The translations under genes and the position numbers were made by a program. A stretch of DNA of 64,000 nucleotides, from positions 1 through 64,000 of the forward strand of contig DATAJO010000030.1 of the NCBI GenBank assembly GCA_036262075.1, in the 5' to 3' direction. Positions 25,274 through 35,208 of this stretch are shown one piece after another. How positions within the stretch are numbered: the stretch's first letter is position 1; each line of letters opens with the position of its first letter. Under the pieces are notes generated by a model that saw nothing but the letters and a program-made list of their open reading frames with translations, ran no database searches and had not been told where the DNA came from. Source of the stretch: JACDBZ01 sp036262075 (lineage in GTDB: Bacteria; Chloroflexota; Limnocylindria; QHBO01).

Positions 25274-26152
25274 CTAGCGACGGGCTCCGACGGGGGCCGA
25301 TCCAGCCGCCGCGGCCGCGGCGGCCATGGCGTGGCGACGCTCCTCGAGCCAGCCGTGGACGAGCTGCGCCACGTCGTGCCAGGTGTGCTCGCCCATCACC
25401 AGCCCGAAATGCGAGGCCGCCGGGAAGTACTCGTAGGCGGCGCCGATGAGGTCGGCGGTGCGCCGCGCATGGGCCGGATGGATCCACTCGTCGAGCCCGC
25501 CGCTGATGACGAGCGAGGGCACGTCCGACAGCCGCGCGGCGTCGACCGGCACGCCCCGCATCCGCTCACGACGCGCGCGACCCGACTCGCGGGCGCCCGA
25601 CAGGAGCTCGCGCATCTTCTCGAGGTCGGCCTCGTCCATGTCCGGCATCCGCTGCCGCAGCTGCTCGATCGTCCCGGTCCAGCCCCACCAGGCCGCGTCG
25701 TAGATGGCGGGCACGGCACGCAGCTCGTGCTCCTCGGGATGGCGCGGGAGGGCCGCGGCGGGCGGCGACGGCGCCAGCAGGACGAGCCCGAGGGTCGGGT
25801 TCCGCTCGGCGTACATCATCGCCGCCAGGGCACCGATGCCCCAGCCGATGAGGACGGCCGGTCGCCCGAGGTGGCGCATGGCGACGGCCACGTCGTCGCG
25901 GTAGTCGGCCATCGTCGCCTCCGCCAGGTCGGCGACGTCCGAGGTGAAGTGGCCGCGGAGGTTCATGGCGTGCGCCTCCCAGCCGCGTTCGGCGAGGTAG
26001 GCCGCCATCTCGGTCCACAGCCACGAGCCGCCGAGGGCACCGTGGACGAGGAGGAGTGGCGGCTTCCGCGAGCGACGCTCGGGCTGGTGGGTCTCGACGT
26101 GGATGCCCTCGGGCTCGATGAAGGCCTCGTCGCGCTTGATCGCCTGCACCAT
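25274..26152 (-). CDS. Alpha/beta hydrolase-fold protein lacking the nucleophile serine
   Basis: 292 residues with LLLVHGALGGSWLWTEMAAYL (oxyanion loop), a helix-rich cap, the acid residue in VISGGLDEWIHP and the catalytic-His context AASHFGLVMGE. The nucleophile elbow, normally GxSxG, reads LIGWGIGALAAM: Gly105 stands where Ser should be, confirmed in the codons (GGC TGG GGC ATC GGT). With Asp and His kept but no nucleophile it should be inactive as an esterase; it could bind ligand or use a different mechanism. An Ala-rich tail follows. It is 9 nt after the DUF1015 gene on the same strand, possibly one operon with QueG and the kinase. Confidence 0.8.
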   Translation of the reverse strand: MVQAIKRDEAFIEPEGIHVETHQPERRSRKPPLLLVHGALGGSWLWTEMAAYLAERGWEAHAMNLRGHFTSDVADLAEATMADYRDDVAVAMRHLGRPAVLIGWGIGALAAMMYAERNPTLGLVLLAPSPPAAALPRHPEEHELRAVPAIYDAAWWGWTGTIEQLRQRMPDMDEADLEKMRELLSGARESGRARRERMRGVPVDAARLSDVPSLVISGGLDEWIHPAHARRTADLIGAAYEYFPAASHFGLVMGEHTWHDVAQLVHGWLEERRHAMAAAAAAAGSAPVGARR

Positions 26153-26161
26153 CGGTGCTCG

Positions 26162-27505
26162 TCAGTCCTCCAGCGGGTTGAAGACCATGCCGGTCAGGAG
26201 CTTGGGGTAGAAGTAGGTCGACTTCTGCGGCATCACGTCACCGGCGGTCGCCACGTCGGCGAGCTGCTCGAGGCGGGTGGGGCGGACGAGAATCGCGGCC
26301 GCGGCCTCGCCGCGTGCCACACGTCCGCGGGCATCGGCCTCGTCCCTAGTGTAGGCGAGGCGGGTGCCGGCGGCGACATCGGCCTCCGAGATGCCGAGCC
26401 GATCGCCGAGGACGACGACGTGGAGCGCCGCGAGGTCCAGGGCCCGGACGGCGGTGCTCATCCGCTCGCGCCGCATCCGGTCGGCGATGCCGTCCGGGTC
26501 GCCGACGAGCAGCCAGCCCTCGTCGCCCGGCAGGACGAGCCCGAAGACCGGGGTCTCGTCGTCGCGGCGCTCGTCGAGCGCCGCGGCCAGCTCCGACGGC
26601 GCGACGGGGATCGCCTCGAGCAGCGGGGCGTCCCCGGCGACGAGGGCGCGCAGCGCATCGGCATCGGCGTCGAGCAGGATCCGATGCGTCGGGCGGATCT
26701 CGAGGTCGCTGAGCTCGGCGTTGACGAGCATGATCATGATCCAGTCTGCCGCGAGCTCCCCGGGCGCCGCGTGGGCGTACGCCGGGTCGGATCGGACCTC
26801 CGCCTGGTAGGCGAGCGCCGTCTCGTACCGATGGTGGCCATCGGCGATGTACAGCACCTGCCGGCCAAGGTGGTTGAGGAGCCGATCGTCCGGCTCGACC
26901 GCCGCGAGCTGGTGGAGCAGCCCGTCACCGTCGCGGGCACGCCACTCATCGCTCCACGGCCGGCCCATGAGGTGGTGGTAGCGCTCCGACCGGTCGAAGT
27001 AGATGGCGAGGATCGGGCTCAGCTGGGTGCGGGTGGCGCGGAGCAGCGCCAGCCGATCGGCCTTCGGCCCGGGCAGGGTGTGCTCGTGCGGCCGGATGCC
27101 GCCGCCCCACGGCTCGAGGAGCACGCGCGCCACGATGCCCTCGACCGTCAGCGCGTCCGGATCGGCCTCGGTGGCGTGGCGGTAGTAATAGACCGACGGC
27201 TCCTCGCGTCGGACGAGCGTCCCGTCCGCCAGCCAGGCCGCCAGCGTCGCGGCGGCGGCCGCGTGGGGATCCGGCTCGGCGCTGTACTCGAGGCGCACGG
27301 CGTTGTGCGGGTCGCGCGCCAGCAGCTCCTGGCGCTGCTCGTCGGAGATGACGTCGTACGGGGGGCAGACGACGTCGGTGATGTCCGCCATACGGACGGG
27401 GGTCGCGTCCTCGTCGTCGGCGGCACGCACCCGCTCGGGCAGCCGGTCGACGCCGTACCGGGCATGCGAGTAGTGGATGCCCGGGAAGGGCGAGACTCGG
27501 GGCAT
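26162..27505 (-). CDS. DUF1015 family protein
   Basis: 447 residues, the usual DUF1015 length. Hallmarks are the N-terminal VVCPPYDVISDEQRQELLAR, the central IRPHEHTLPGPKADRLALLR and the highly conserved YIADGHHRYETALAYQ (about residues 220-235). A C-terminal PQKSTYFYPKLLTG also matches the family. The conserved His-His-Arg-Tyr suggests a phosphate or metal site; the biochemical role of the family is not settled, and in some genomes it accompanies serine biosynthesis genes. Here it lies between an alpha/beta hydrolase and QueG, all on the minus strand with 9-nt gaps. Confidence 0.88.
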   Translation of the reverse strand: MPRVSPFPGIHYSHARYGVDRLPERVRAADDEDATPVRMADITDVVCPPYDVISDEQRQELLARDPHNAVRLEYSAEPDPHAAAAATLAAWLADGTLVRREEPSVYYYRHATEADPDALTVEGIVARVLLEPWGGGIRPHEHTLPGPKADRLALLRATRTQLSPILAIYFDRSERYHHLMGRPWSDEWRARDGDGLLHQLAAVEPDDRLLNHLGRQVLYIADGHHRYETALAYQAEVRSDPAYAHAAPGELAADWIMIMLVNAELSDLEIRPTHRILLDADADALRALVAGDAPLLEAIPVAPSELAAALDERRDDETPVFGLVLPGDEGWLLVGDPDGIADRMRRERMSTAVRALDLAALHVVVLGDRLGISEADVAAGTRLAYTRDEADARGRVARGEAAAAILVRPTRLEQLADVATAGDVMPQKSTYFYPKLLTGMVFNPLED

Positions 27506-27514
27506 GGGCGCAGT

Positions 27515-28617
<1,103 letters not shown>

Positions 28618-28621
<4 letters not shown>

Positions 28622-30525
28622 GCGCCCGGGTCGCGCCGGCGCAGGACGAACGGCGGCGGCTCGCCGGTCGGGGCCACCTCGGCAGGCGCGATCGGAATGG
28701 CGAGGCGCGGGATGCGGAACCCGAACACCGAGCCGTGGCCGTCCTCGGTGTTCTCGGCGGCCCAGATCCGACCGCCGTGGGCGTCGATGATCGCGCGGCT
28801 GATGTACAGGCCGAGGCCGAGCCCACCGAAGCGACGCCGCCCGGCGTCGCCATCGGCCTGGTAGAAGCGCTCGAAGACGTGGTCGCGATGCTCGGGCGGG
28901 ATGCCGACGCCGGTGTCGCTGACCCGGACCTCGGCCTCGCCGCCGCGTCGCTCGGCGACGACGCGGATCGGCCCGCCGTCGGGCGAGTACTTCACCGCGT
29001 TGTCGAGGAGGTTCGTCACCACCTGGCCGATGCGGTCGCGGTCGGCATGGACCGGGATCTTGCCCGGGATGGTGACCTCGATCGTCCGGTTCGGGTACTC
29101 GCGCTCGAGCCGCGCGACGGCGCCACGCACCTCCTCGGCGAGGTCGAAGTCGCCGGGCTCGATGCTCACGCCGCCGCGCCGGTCGATGCGGCTCACGTCG
29201 AGCAGGTCGTCGACGAGCCGGCGCATGCGGCCGACCTGCGAGCGGATGACGCGCAGGTGGGCCATCTCCTTGGACTCGCCGGGGTGATCGGTCCGCATCC
29301 GGCCCTCGAGCAGCTGCGAGTAGCCCTGGATGCTGGTGAGCGGCGTGCGCAGCTCGTGGCTGACGATCGACAGGAAGTCGTCCTTGATGCGCTGCGCCGC
29401 CCGCTCGCGGGCCATCCGGTCCTGGAGGTCCGACCACAGCTGGGCGTTCTCGAGCGCCGGACCGGCGCGCTCGGCGATCGCCTCGGCCAGGCGGCGGATC
29501 CGCTCGTCCGGGGCGCGCCCGTCGCGCCCGATCGTGGCGAGCACGCCGTGGAGCCGGCCGCCGGCGACGATCGGCACGCCGAGCAGCCAGCCGACCCCGA
29601 GGCCGCGGATGCCATCCGGGTCGCCGGTGGCGATCGCGTCGGCCGATCCGGTGCGCGGCACGACGGCGCCGGCCACCGAGCCGAGGATGCCCTCGCCCAG
29701 CCGCGGCGAGCGCTCGGTCAGGAACGCCCGCCAGCGCTCGGTCAGCTCGGCGTCGCGGCCGCTGGCCGCGGCGAGGACGAGGCGCCGGGTCGGATCGTCG
29801 ATGCCGAGCACGGCCACGGCGTCGCCGAGCGCCTCCGCCGCACCGTCGGCGATGGCACGCACGACGCTCGCCCGCTCGAGCGAGGCGGTGACGTCGTGGC
29901 CCAGCTGGCTGAGCAGCTCGGACTCGCGCCGCCGCGTCTCCTCCCGCTCCTCCTCCGCGAGGCGCTGCTGGAGCCGCGCGTTCTCGGTCGCCCGGCCGAT
30001 GACGATCCGGCTGAACAGCCCGGCCGCCACGCCGAAGCCGATGAGGTACGCCGCCCGGATCGGGAGGAGCTGCCGCACCGGCTCGTCGGGCGCGCTGCCG
30101 GTGAACACGACCGCGACGTACATGCCGCACATGACGATCGACGCCCAGATCGACGCCCCGAGCCCGAAGCGCAGCGCCACGCCGAGGATGACGAGCCCGT
30201 AGAACAGGTAGGCGTCGAGCGCGTCGGCGGCGACGTACACCGCCACGGTGACGGCGATCATCTCCGCCACGGTGCTGACGATGCCCACCTCGCGGGCCGG
30301 GAAGCGGGCGAGCAGGAACGGCGTGATCAGGCTGAGGAGCGCGAGGCCGGCCAGGACGGCGAGGAGAACGGGAAGGGCGTCGAGCGAGCGCCCGAGCACG
30401 GCGATGAGGACGGCGGCGAGGGCGGTGGCGCCGAGGCGGCCCCAGGCCAGCTGGCGCTCCTGGGCGCGCATCTGCCGCTCGAGATGCCGTTCGAGCTCCC
30501 GTCGATCGTCGGCGATGGCTTCCAT
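28618..30525 (-). CDS. Membrane sensor histidine kinase with GAF domain
   Basis: 635 residues from ATG 30525; ATGs at 30549 and 30603 are possible but the N-terminus looks natural from here (MEAIADDRRELERHLERQ). About six membrane helices (MASE-like, about 30-190) are followed by a coiled coil, a GAF domain (about 215-370), the H-box FLSIVSHELRTPLTSIQGYSQLL, the N-box VVTNLLDNAVKYSP, and G-boxes VSDTGVGIPPEHRDHVFERFYQ and GLGLGLYISRAIIDAHGG. It autophosphorylates in response to an unknown signal. There is no response regulator next to it; the lone receiver at 59390-59767 is far away. It heads the minus-strand group kinase-queG-DUF1015-hydrolase. Confidence 0.9.
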
Positions 30526-30662
30526 GCGCAGCGCCCTGCACTCTAGCATCGGCGCAGCACCGATCCGTCGCACCGGCGACGAGTCCCCGGGACGGCGGTG
30601 CAACCGACGGAGGGCGCCCGGCGTCTACCGGAGCACGCCGCCCACCCCATCAACGAGGGGAC

Positions 30663-33095
30663 ATGAGGATCCAGTCAGACACCGGCCGTCGCGCATCGGC
30701 CGCCATCGGGCTCGCCGTCCTGCTGCTGTCGATGCTCGCCGCCGTCCACCCCGCGCCGGCACGCGCCGCGAGCTCGGTGAGCCTCGAGGTGCGCCCGCTC
30801 GTTGCCGGCCGCTACGAGGTGAACGGCTGGGCCGCGCTGGCGGTGACGCTGGTCAACGAGGGCGTGCCGACCGACGGCTGGGTCGTGGCCGAGACCTCGG
30901 CCGGCGCGTCACGCCGCTTCGTCGAGATGCCCTCGGGCGCGCGAAAGGTCGTCATGCTCTACGTCCGGCCCGAGGCGTTCCAGCGCGAGATCGAGGTCCG
31001 CTACGAGGAGCCGAACGGGACGGTACGGTCGACGACCGAGCTCCGCGTCCTCGAGCAGTCGAACGACCAGGTGGCCATCGTCGGCGATCCGACCGGCGTG
31101 CTCCGTCCCCAGCTCGTGCCGGTCGACGGCAGCCAGCGTCCCGAGCCGCTCTCCCTCGTCACCGGCGACCTTCCCGACCGTCCCGAGCCGCTGGCCGGGC
31201 TGTCGGTCATCGTCTGGGCCGCCGACAGCAGCTCCCTGACCGAAGAGCAGCGCCGCAGCCTCGAGCGCTGGATCGCCGATGGCGGCCAGCTCGTCGTCGT
31301 CGGCGGCCCCGACTGGCAGGCGCGCGCCGCCGGCTTCACCGACCTGCTCCCCACCGCAGCGCTCGCCTCGCTCGACGGCGTCACGCTGTCCTCCCTGGCC
31401 ACCTGGGCCGGAGCCGATGCGCCCGCGGTCGAGGAGGCGACCGTCTCGACCGGCGCCCTGCGCGACGACGCGCGGCCGCTGGTGACCGCCGACGACGGCA
31501 CCGTACTGGCCTCGATGCGCGCCGTCGGCGCCGGGCGCGTCGTCCTCCTCGGCGTCGACTTCGCCGCCGAGCCGTATCGCGGCTGGGAGGGATCGGCGCG
31601 GCTGTGGGGTCGCCTCATCCCCGGCGACGCGCTGGCCGAATGGATGGGCGGCGGACCGGACCTCGAGAGCCGATGGAGCGCGATGTCCGACGCGCTGACG
31701 AACCTTCCCGAGCTCGAGGTACCGCCGGCGGAGCTGCTCCTCGTGGTGGTGGCGGGCTACATCCTCCTCATCGGCCCGATCAGCTACGCCGTCCTGCGGC
31801 GCTTCGACCGGCGTGAGCTGGCATGGGTCACGGCACCCCTCCTCGTCGTGCTGTTCACCGGCACGTCGTTCGGCATCGGCCTGGCGATGAAGGGCAGCGA
31901 CGTCATCGTCAACCAGATCACCGTCGTGCGGACCGCGGCCGAGGGCGGCGTCGCCACCGTCGAGACCTACGCCGGCGTCTTCTCGCCCACCCGGGCGACG
32001 TACGATCTGCGCGTGGACGCCGATGCCCTCGTCGCCGCCATGGACACGTCGTTCGGCCTCGCCGACCAGCGCAGCGGCGAGGTGAGCGAGCAGGGCAACC
32101 CGGCCCGCCTGCGCGGCCTGAGCGTCTCGACCGCGGGCTTCCAGGTCGTGCGCGCCGACGGCGTCACCGAGCACGAGCCCGCCCTGAGCGTCACGTGGCG
32201 GACCGAGGCGGGCGACCTCGTCGGGACGGTGACGAACCTCGGCGACGAGCCGCTCAGCGACGTCGCCTATATCAGCGTCTCGGGCGGCGAGATGGTCGGC
32301 GACCTCGGCCCCGGCGAGAGCGGCGAGTTCACCGTGGACCAGCTCAACCTCAATGGGTCGGCGGCCTCGGACCAGGTGTACGGCTTCGGCGGCTTCGACC
32401 CGAACAACACGCAGCAGCGTCGCATCGCGGCGCGCCGCTCGGTGATCAACGCGCTCGTCGGCTACGGCGGCGGCTTCCCGGTCGTCGACGGCGGCCTCGC
32501 CTCGTTCGACGGACGCGGGCCGTTCGTCATCGGCTGGCGCTCAGGCGACGGGCCGATGCCGTTCGACCTCGAGGGCGGGCCGCGGCCACAGCGGTACGGC
32601 GAGACCGTCGAGGTCGTCGGCGTGCGACCGCTGCCGGCGAGTGGCGAGGTGACGATCGGCCCCGGCCAGATGTCGGTCGTCCTCGTCGAGACCGAGGGCC
32701 AGGTCGAGTCCGTCGGGCCGGGCATGACGACGATCGGCCAGGGCAGCGCCACGTTCAGCATCGCGCTGCCACTCGAGATGAGCGGGATCGCCGTCTCGGA
32801 GGTCGAGATCGTCGTCGGTCCCGACCCGAGCATGGTGTTCCAGCAGCCGGGCGACTTCGTCGGCTTCTGGCAGCCCGGGATCACCGCCCAGGTCCTCGAC
32901 GCGCGGACCGGCGAGTGGCGCGTGCTCGGCGACATCAGCCAGGGCTCGAGCTTCGAGATCGACGACCCGGAGAGCGTGGTGAGCGGCGGCGGCCGGATCG
33001 AGGTCCGTTTCGTCGGCAGCGAGGAGATCGACCCGAACTTCGGCATCCCGAGCGTCTACGTCAGCGCCCGGGTCAGTGGGGTCCTGGACCGATGA
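30663..33095 (+). CDS. Large secreted/membrane protein heading the MoxR-vWA operon
   Basis: 810 residues. A signal peptide (SAAIGLAVLLLSMLAAVHPAPARAAS) is followed by an extracytoplasmic beta-rich domain and a glutaminase-like Rossmann region (LSVIVWAADSSSLTEEQRRSLERWIADGGQLVVVGG, about 175-215) typical of DUF4350-like proteins. Two membrane helices lie near 360-410 (LLLVVVAGYILLIGPISYAV, then VTAPLLVVLFTGTSFGIGLAM). A large C-terminal outside domain has Gly/Asp-rich repeats. The SD GAGGGG is close to the ATG. Its stop overlaps the ABC ATPase start (ATGA). By position it probably belongs to an envelope complex with the ABC transporter and the vWA proteins; its function is unknown. Confidence 0.78.
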   Translation: MRIQSDTGRRASAAIGLAVLLLSMLAAVHPAPARAASSVSLEVRPLVAGRYEVNGWAALAVTLVNEGVPTDGWVVAETSAGASRRFVEMPSGARKVVMLYVRPEAFQREIEVRYEEPNGTVRSTTELRVLEQSNDQVAIVGDPTGVLRPQLVPVDGSQRPEPLSLVTGDLPDRPEPLAGLSVIVWAADSSSLTEEQRRSLERWIADGGQLVVVGGPDWQARAAGFTDLLPTAALASLDGVTLSSLATWAGADAPAVEEATVSTGALRDDARPLVTADDGTVLASMRAVGAGRVVLLGVDFAAEPYRGWEGSARLWGRLIPGDALAEWMGGGPDLESRWSAMSDALTNLPELEVPPAELLLVVVAGYILLIGPISYAVLRRFDRRELAWVTAPLLVVLFTGTSFGIGLAMKGSDVIVNQITVVRTAAEGGVATVETYAGVFSPTRATYDLRVDADALVAAMDTSFGLADQRSGEVSEQGNPARLRGLSVSTAGFQVVRADGVTEHEPALSVTWRTEAGDLVGTVTNLGDEPLSDVAYISVSGGEMVGDLGPGESGEFTVDQLNLNGSAASDQVYGFGGFDPNNTQQRRIAARRSVINALVGYGGGFPVVDGGLASFDGRGPFVIGWRSGDGPMPFDLEGGPRPQRYGETVEVVGVRPLPASGEVTIGPGQMSVVLVETEGQVESVGPGMTTIGQGSATFSIALPLEMSGIAVSEVEIVVGPDPSMVFQQPGDFVGFWQPGITAQVLDARTGEWRVLGDISQGSSFEIDDPESVVSGGGRIEVRFVGSEEIDPNFGIPSVYVSARVSGVLDR

Positions 33096-34063
33096 TCCCC
33101 GTCGTCGAGACGCGCGGCCTCGTGAAGCGCTACGGCGAGCACCTCGCGGTGGCGGGCATCGACCTCACCGTCGGCCCCGGCGAGATCTACGGCCTCGTCG
33201 GCCCGAACGGCGCCGGCAAGACGACGACGATGAAGATCCTCGCCACGCTCCTCGCCCCGACCGCCGGCGAGGCGTACGTGACCGGCATCCCGGTCGGCGC
33301 CGACCCGCTCGAGGTCCGCCGGCGCATCGGCTACATGCCGGACTTCTACGGCGTCTACGACGACCTCCGGGTCTGGGAGTACCTCGACTTCTTCGCGCGC
33401 TGCTACGGCGTGCCGGCGAACCGGCGGCCGACGATGATCGCCGAGCTGCTCGAGATCGTGAACCTCGGCGCGAAGCGCGACGAGTACGTCGAGAGCCTGT
33501 CGCGCGGCATGCGCCAGCGGCTGTGCCTGGCCCACACCCTCGTCCACGACCCGGCGCTCCTCATCCTCGACGAGCCGGCCTCCGGCCTCGATCCGCGGGC
33601 GCGGGTCGAGATGCGCGAGATCCTCCGCGAGCTGCGGGGCATGAACAAGACGATCCTCGTCAGCAGCCACATCCTTCCCGAGCTTGGCGAGATGTGCACC
33701 GGCGTGGCGATCATCGACCACGGCCGCGTCCTGCGCGCCGGCTCGATCACCGAGATCGAGCGCTCGCTGCGCGCGACCGCGCTCCTGCGCATCGACCTCC
33801 TCGGCGACGAGACGGCCGCGGCGGCCGCGACCGCCTGGCTCGGAACCGCACCGGGGGTCGGCGACGTCCTTCCGGTCGAGTCCGACGACGCGGACCGGCA
33901 GCGCCTGGAGGTCACGTTCGACGGGCCGTCCGAGGCGCAGGCCGAGCTGCTGCGGGCGATGATCGAGGCCGGCCACCGGGTGGTCGGCTACAGCCAGGCG
34001 ACGAGCGACCTCGAGGAGATCTTCCTCGCGGTCACCGGCCAGCAGGAGGAGGAGGCGGCATGA
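33092..34063 (+). CDS. ABC transporter ATP-binding protein (ABC-2/CcmA type)
   Basis: 323 residues. Walker A is GPNGAGKTTT near 37-46, the Q-loop region GYMPDFYGVYDDLRVWEYL, the signature LSRGMRQRL and Walker B LLILDEPASGLDP, with the switch His in VSSHILPEL. A C-terminal extension of about 100 residues (ATALLRIDLLGDETAAAAATAW) is seen in Nod/Gld-type ATPases. Its start overlaps the previous stop and its own stop overlaps the permease start, both as ATGA. The pattern ABC + MoxR + DUF58 + vWA resembles gliding/envelope clusters. Confidence 0.92.
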   Translation: MIPVVETRGLVKRYGEHLAVAGIDLTVGPGEIYGLVGPNGAGKTTTMKILATLLAPTAGEAYVTGIPVGADPLEVRRRIGYMPDFYGVYDDLRVWEYLDFFARCYGVPANRRPTMIAELLEIVNLGAKRDEYVESLSRGMRQRLCLAHTLVHDPALLILDEPASGLDPRARVEMREILRELRGMNKTILVSSHILPELGEMCTGVAIIDHGRVLRAGSITEIERSLRATALLRIDLLGDETAAAAATAWLGTAPGVGDVLPVESDDADRQRLEVTFDGPSEAQAELLRAMIEAGHRVVGYSQATSDLEEIFLAVTGQQEEEAA

Positions 34064-35208
34064 CGGCGACGGCGGCACCGATCGGCGCTCCGGGCCTCCC
34101 CCGCCGCGCGGCGATGCGCGACCTGTTGTCCGGCGTCGGGACGATCATGTCGAAGGAGCTGCGCTCCCGCATGCGCGGCCGCCGGGCGTTCGTCGTCCTC
34201 ACCGTCTACCTCGGCATCCTTGCCCTGCTCACGTACGGCGTGTACATCATCGTCGCGCCGAACGCGCGCGCCAGCGGCATGGGCCTGGCCGCGGCGAATG
34301 CATCGGCCCTCGTCGGCCAGTCGATCTTCGCGGCGCTCTCGATCTTCCAGCTCGTGCTCGTGTGCTTCATCGCCCCCGCGTTCACCGCCGGGCAGATCAG
34401 CCTGGAACGCGAGAAGCAGACGCTCGACCTGCTCGTCAGCACGCCGATGCGCCCGACGGCCATCGTCCTCGGCAAGCTCGCTGCCGCACTCGCCTTCGTG
34501 GTGCTCATGATCGTGGCCGCCGTGCCGATCGTGGCGATCGTGCTCATGTACGGCGGGGCGACGATCGGCGACATCGTCCGCCAGCAGCTCGTGCTCCTCG
34601 TCACGGCGCTCGCCCTCGGCGCGGTCGGGCTGTTCTACTCCGCGCTCCTCAAGCGCACCCAGGCGGCGACCGTCCTGACCTACATCACGATGCTCGCGCT
34701 CACGCTCGGCACGGGGCTGATCTTCATCTTCTGGACCGTCGTGGCAAACCAGACCGACGAGCCGAACCTCGGCGCACCGCGCCTCGCGCCGGAGCAGGTC
34801 CTGTGGCTCAACCCGGGCGTCGCCATGCTCGACGTCATCGCCCCGGCCGAGCCGGGCGGCGGCAACAACCTCGCCCGCGCCCTGGCCGAGCTCCACGGTG
34901 AGCGGACCCTGTTCGGCGGCGGCGAGGTCCGCTGCGACGGCGACATCTGCCAGCCGGTCGACGTCTTCGGCAACCCGATCGGCTCGGGCGATACCACCGG
35001 CCACTGGTGGCCGCGCGTGGGCCTCACCTACCTCGTTGGCGCGGCGATCCTCACCTTCCTCGCCACCCGCCTCGTCGTCCCGGCCGGCATGCGCTGGGCC
35101 TTCCGCCGGCGGCATTCCGGCGCCGCGGCGGCGACCGGCGTCGACGGAGGCGGCCCGGCGGCCGACACCCTGCCCGACAACCCGACCGTGGAGGAGCTCG
35201 AGGCATGA
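34060..35208 (+). CDS. ABC-2 type permease
   Basis: 382 residues. An N-terminal cytoplasmic stretch with MSKELRSRMRGRRAFVVLTVYL leads into the first helix. About six helices follow, with the ABC-2 hallmark FTAGQISLEREKQTLDLLVSTPMRP between the second and third. A large loop near 240-320 (cysteines in VRCDGDICQPVD) faces outside. The last helix ends in basic residues and a charged tail. It pairs with the ATPase immediately upstream. Direction of transport and cargo unknown; the family usually exports. Confidence 0.9.
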   Translation: MTATAAPIGAPGLPRRAAMRDLLSGVGTIMSKELRSRMRGRRAFVVLTVYLGILALLTYGVYIIVAPNARASGMGLAAANASALVGQSIFAALSIFQLVLVCFIAPAFTAGQISLEREKQTLDLLVSTPMRPTAIVLGKLAAALAFVVLMIVAAVPIVAIVLMYGGATIGDIVRQQLVLLVTALALGAVGLFYSALLKRTQAATVLTYITMLALTLGTGLIFIFWTVVANQTDEPNLGAPRLAPEQVLWLNPGVAMLDVIAPAEPGGGNNLARALAELHGERTLFGGGEVRCDGDICQPVDVFGNPIGSGDTTGHWWPRVGLTYLVGAAILTFLATRLVVPAGMRWAFRRRHSGAAAATGVDGGGPAADTLPDNPTVEELEA

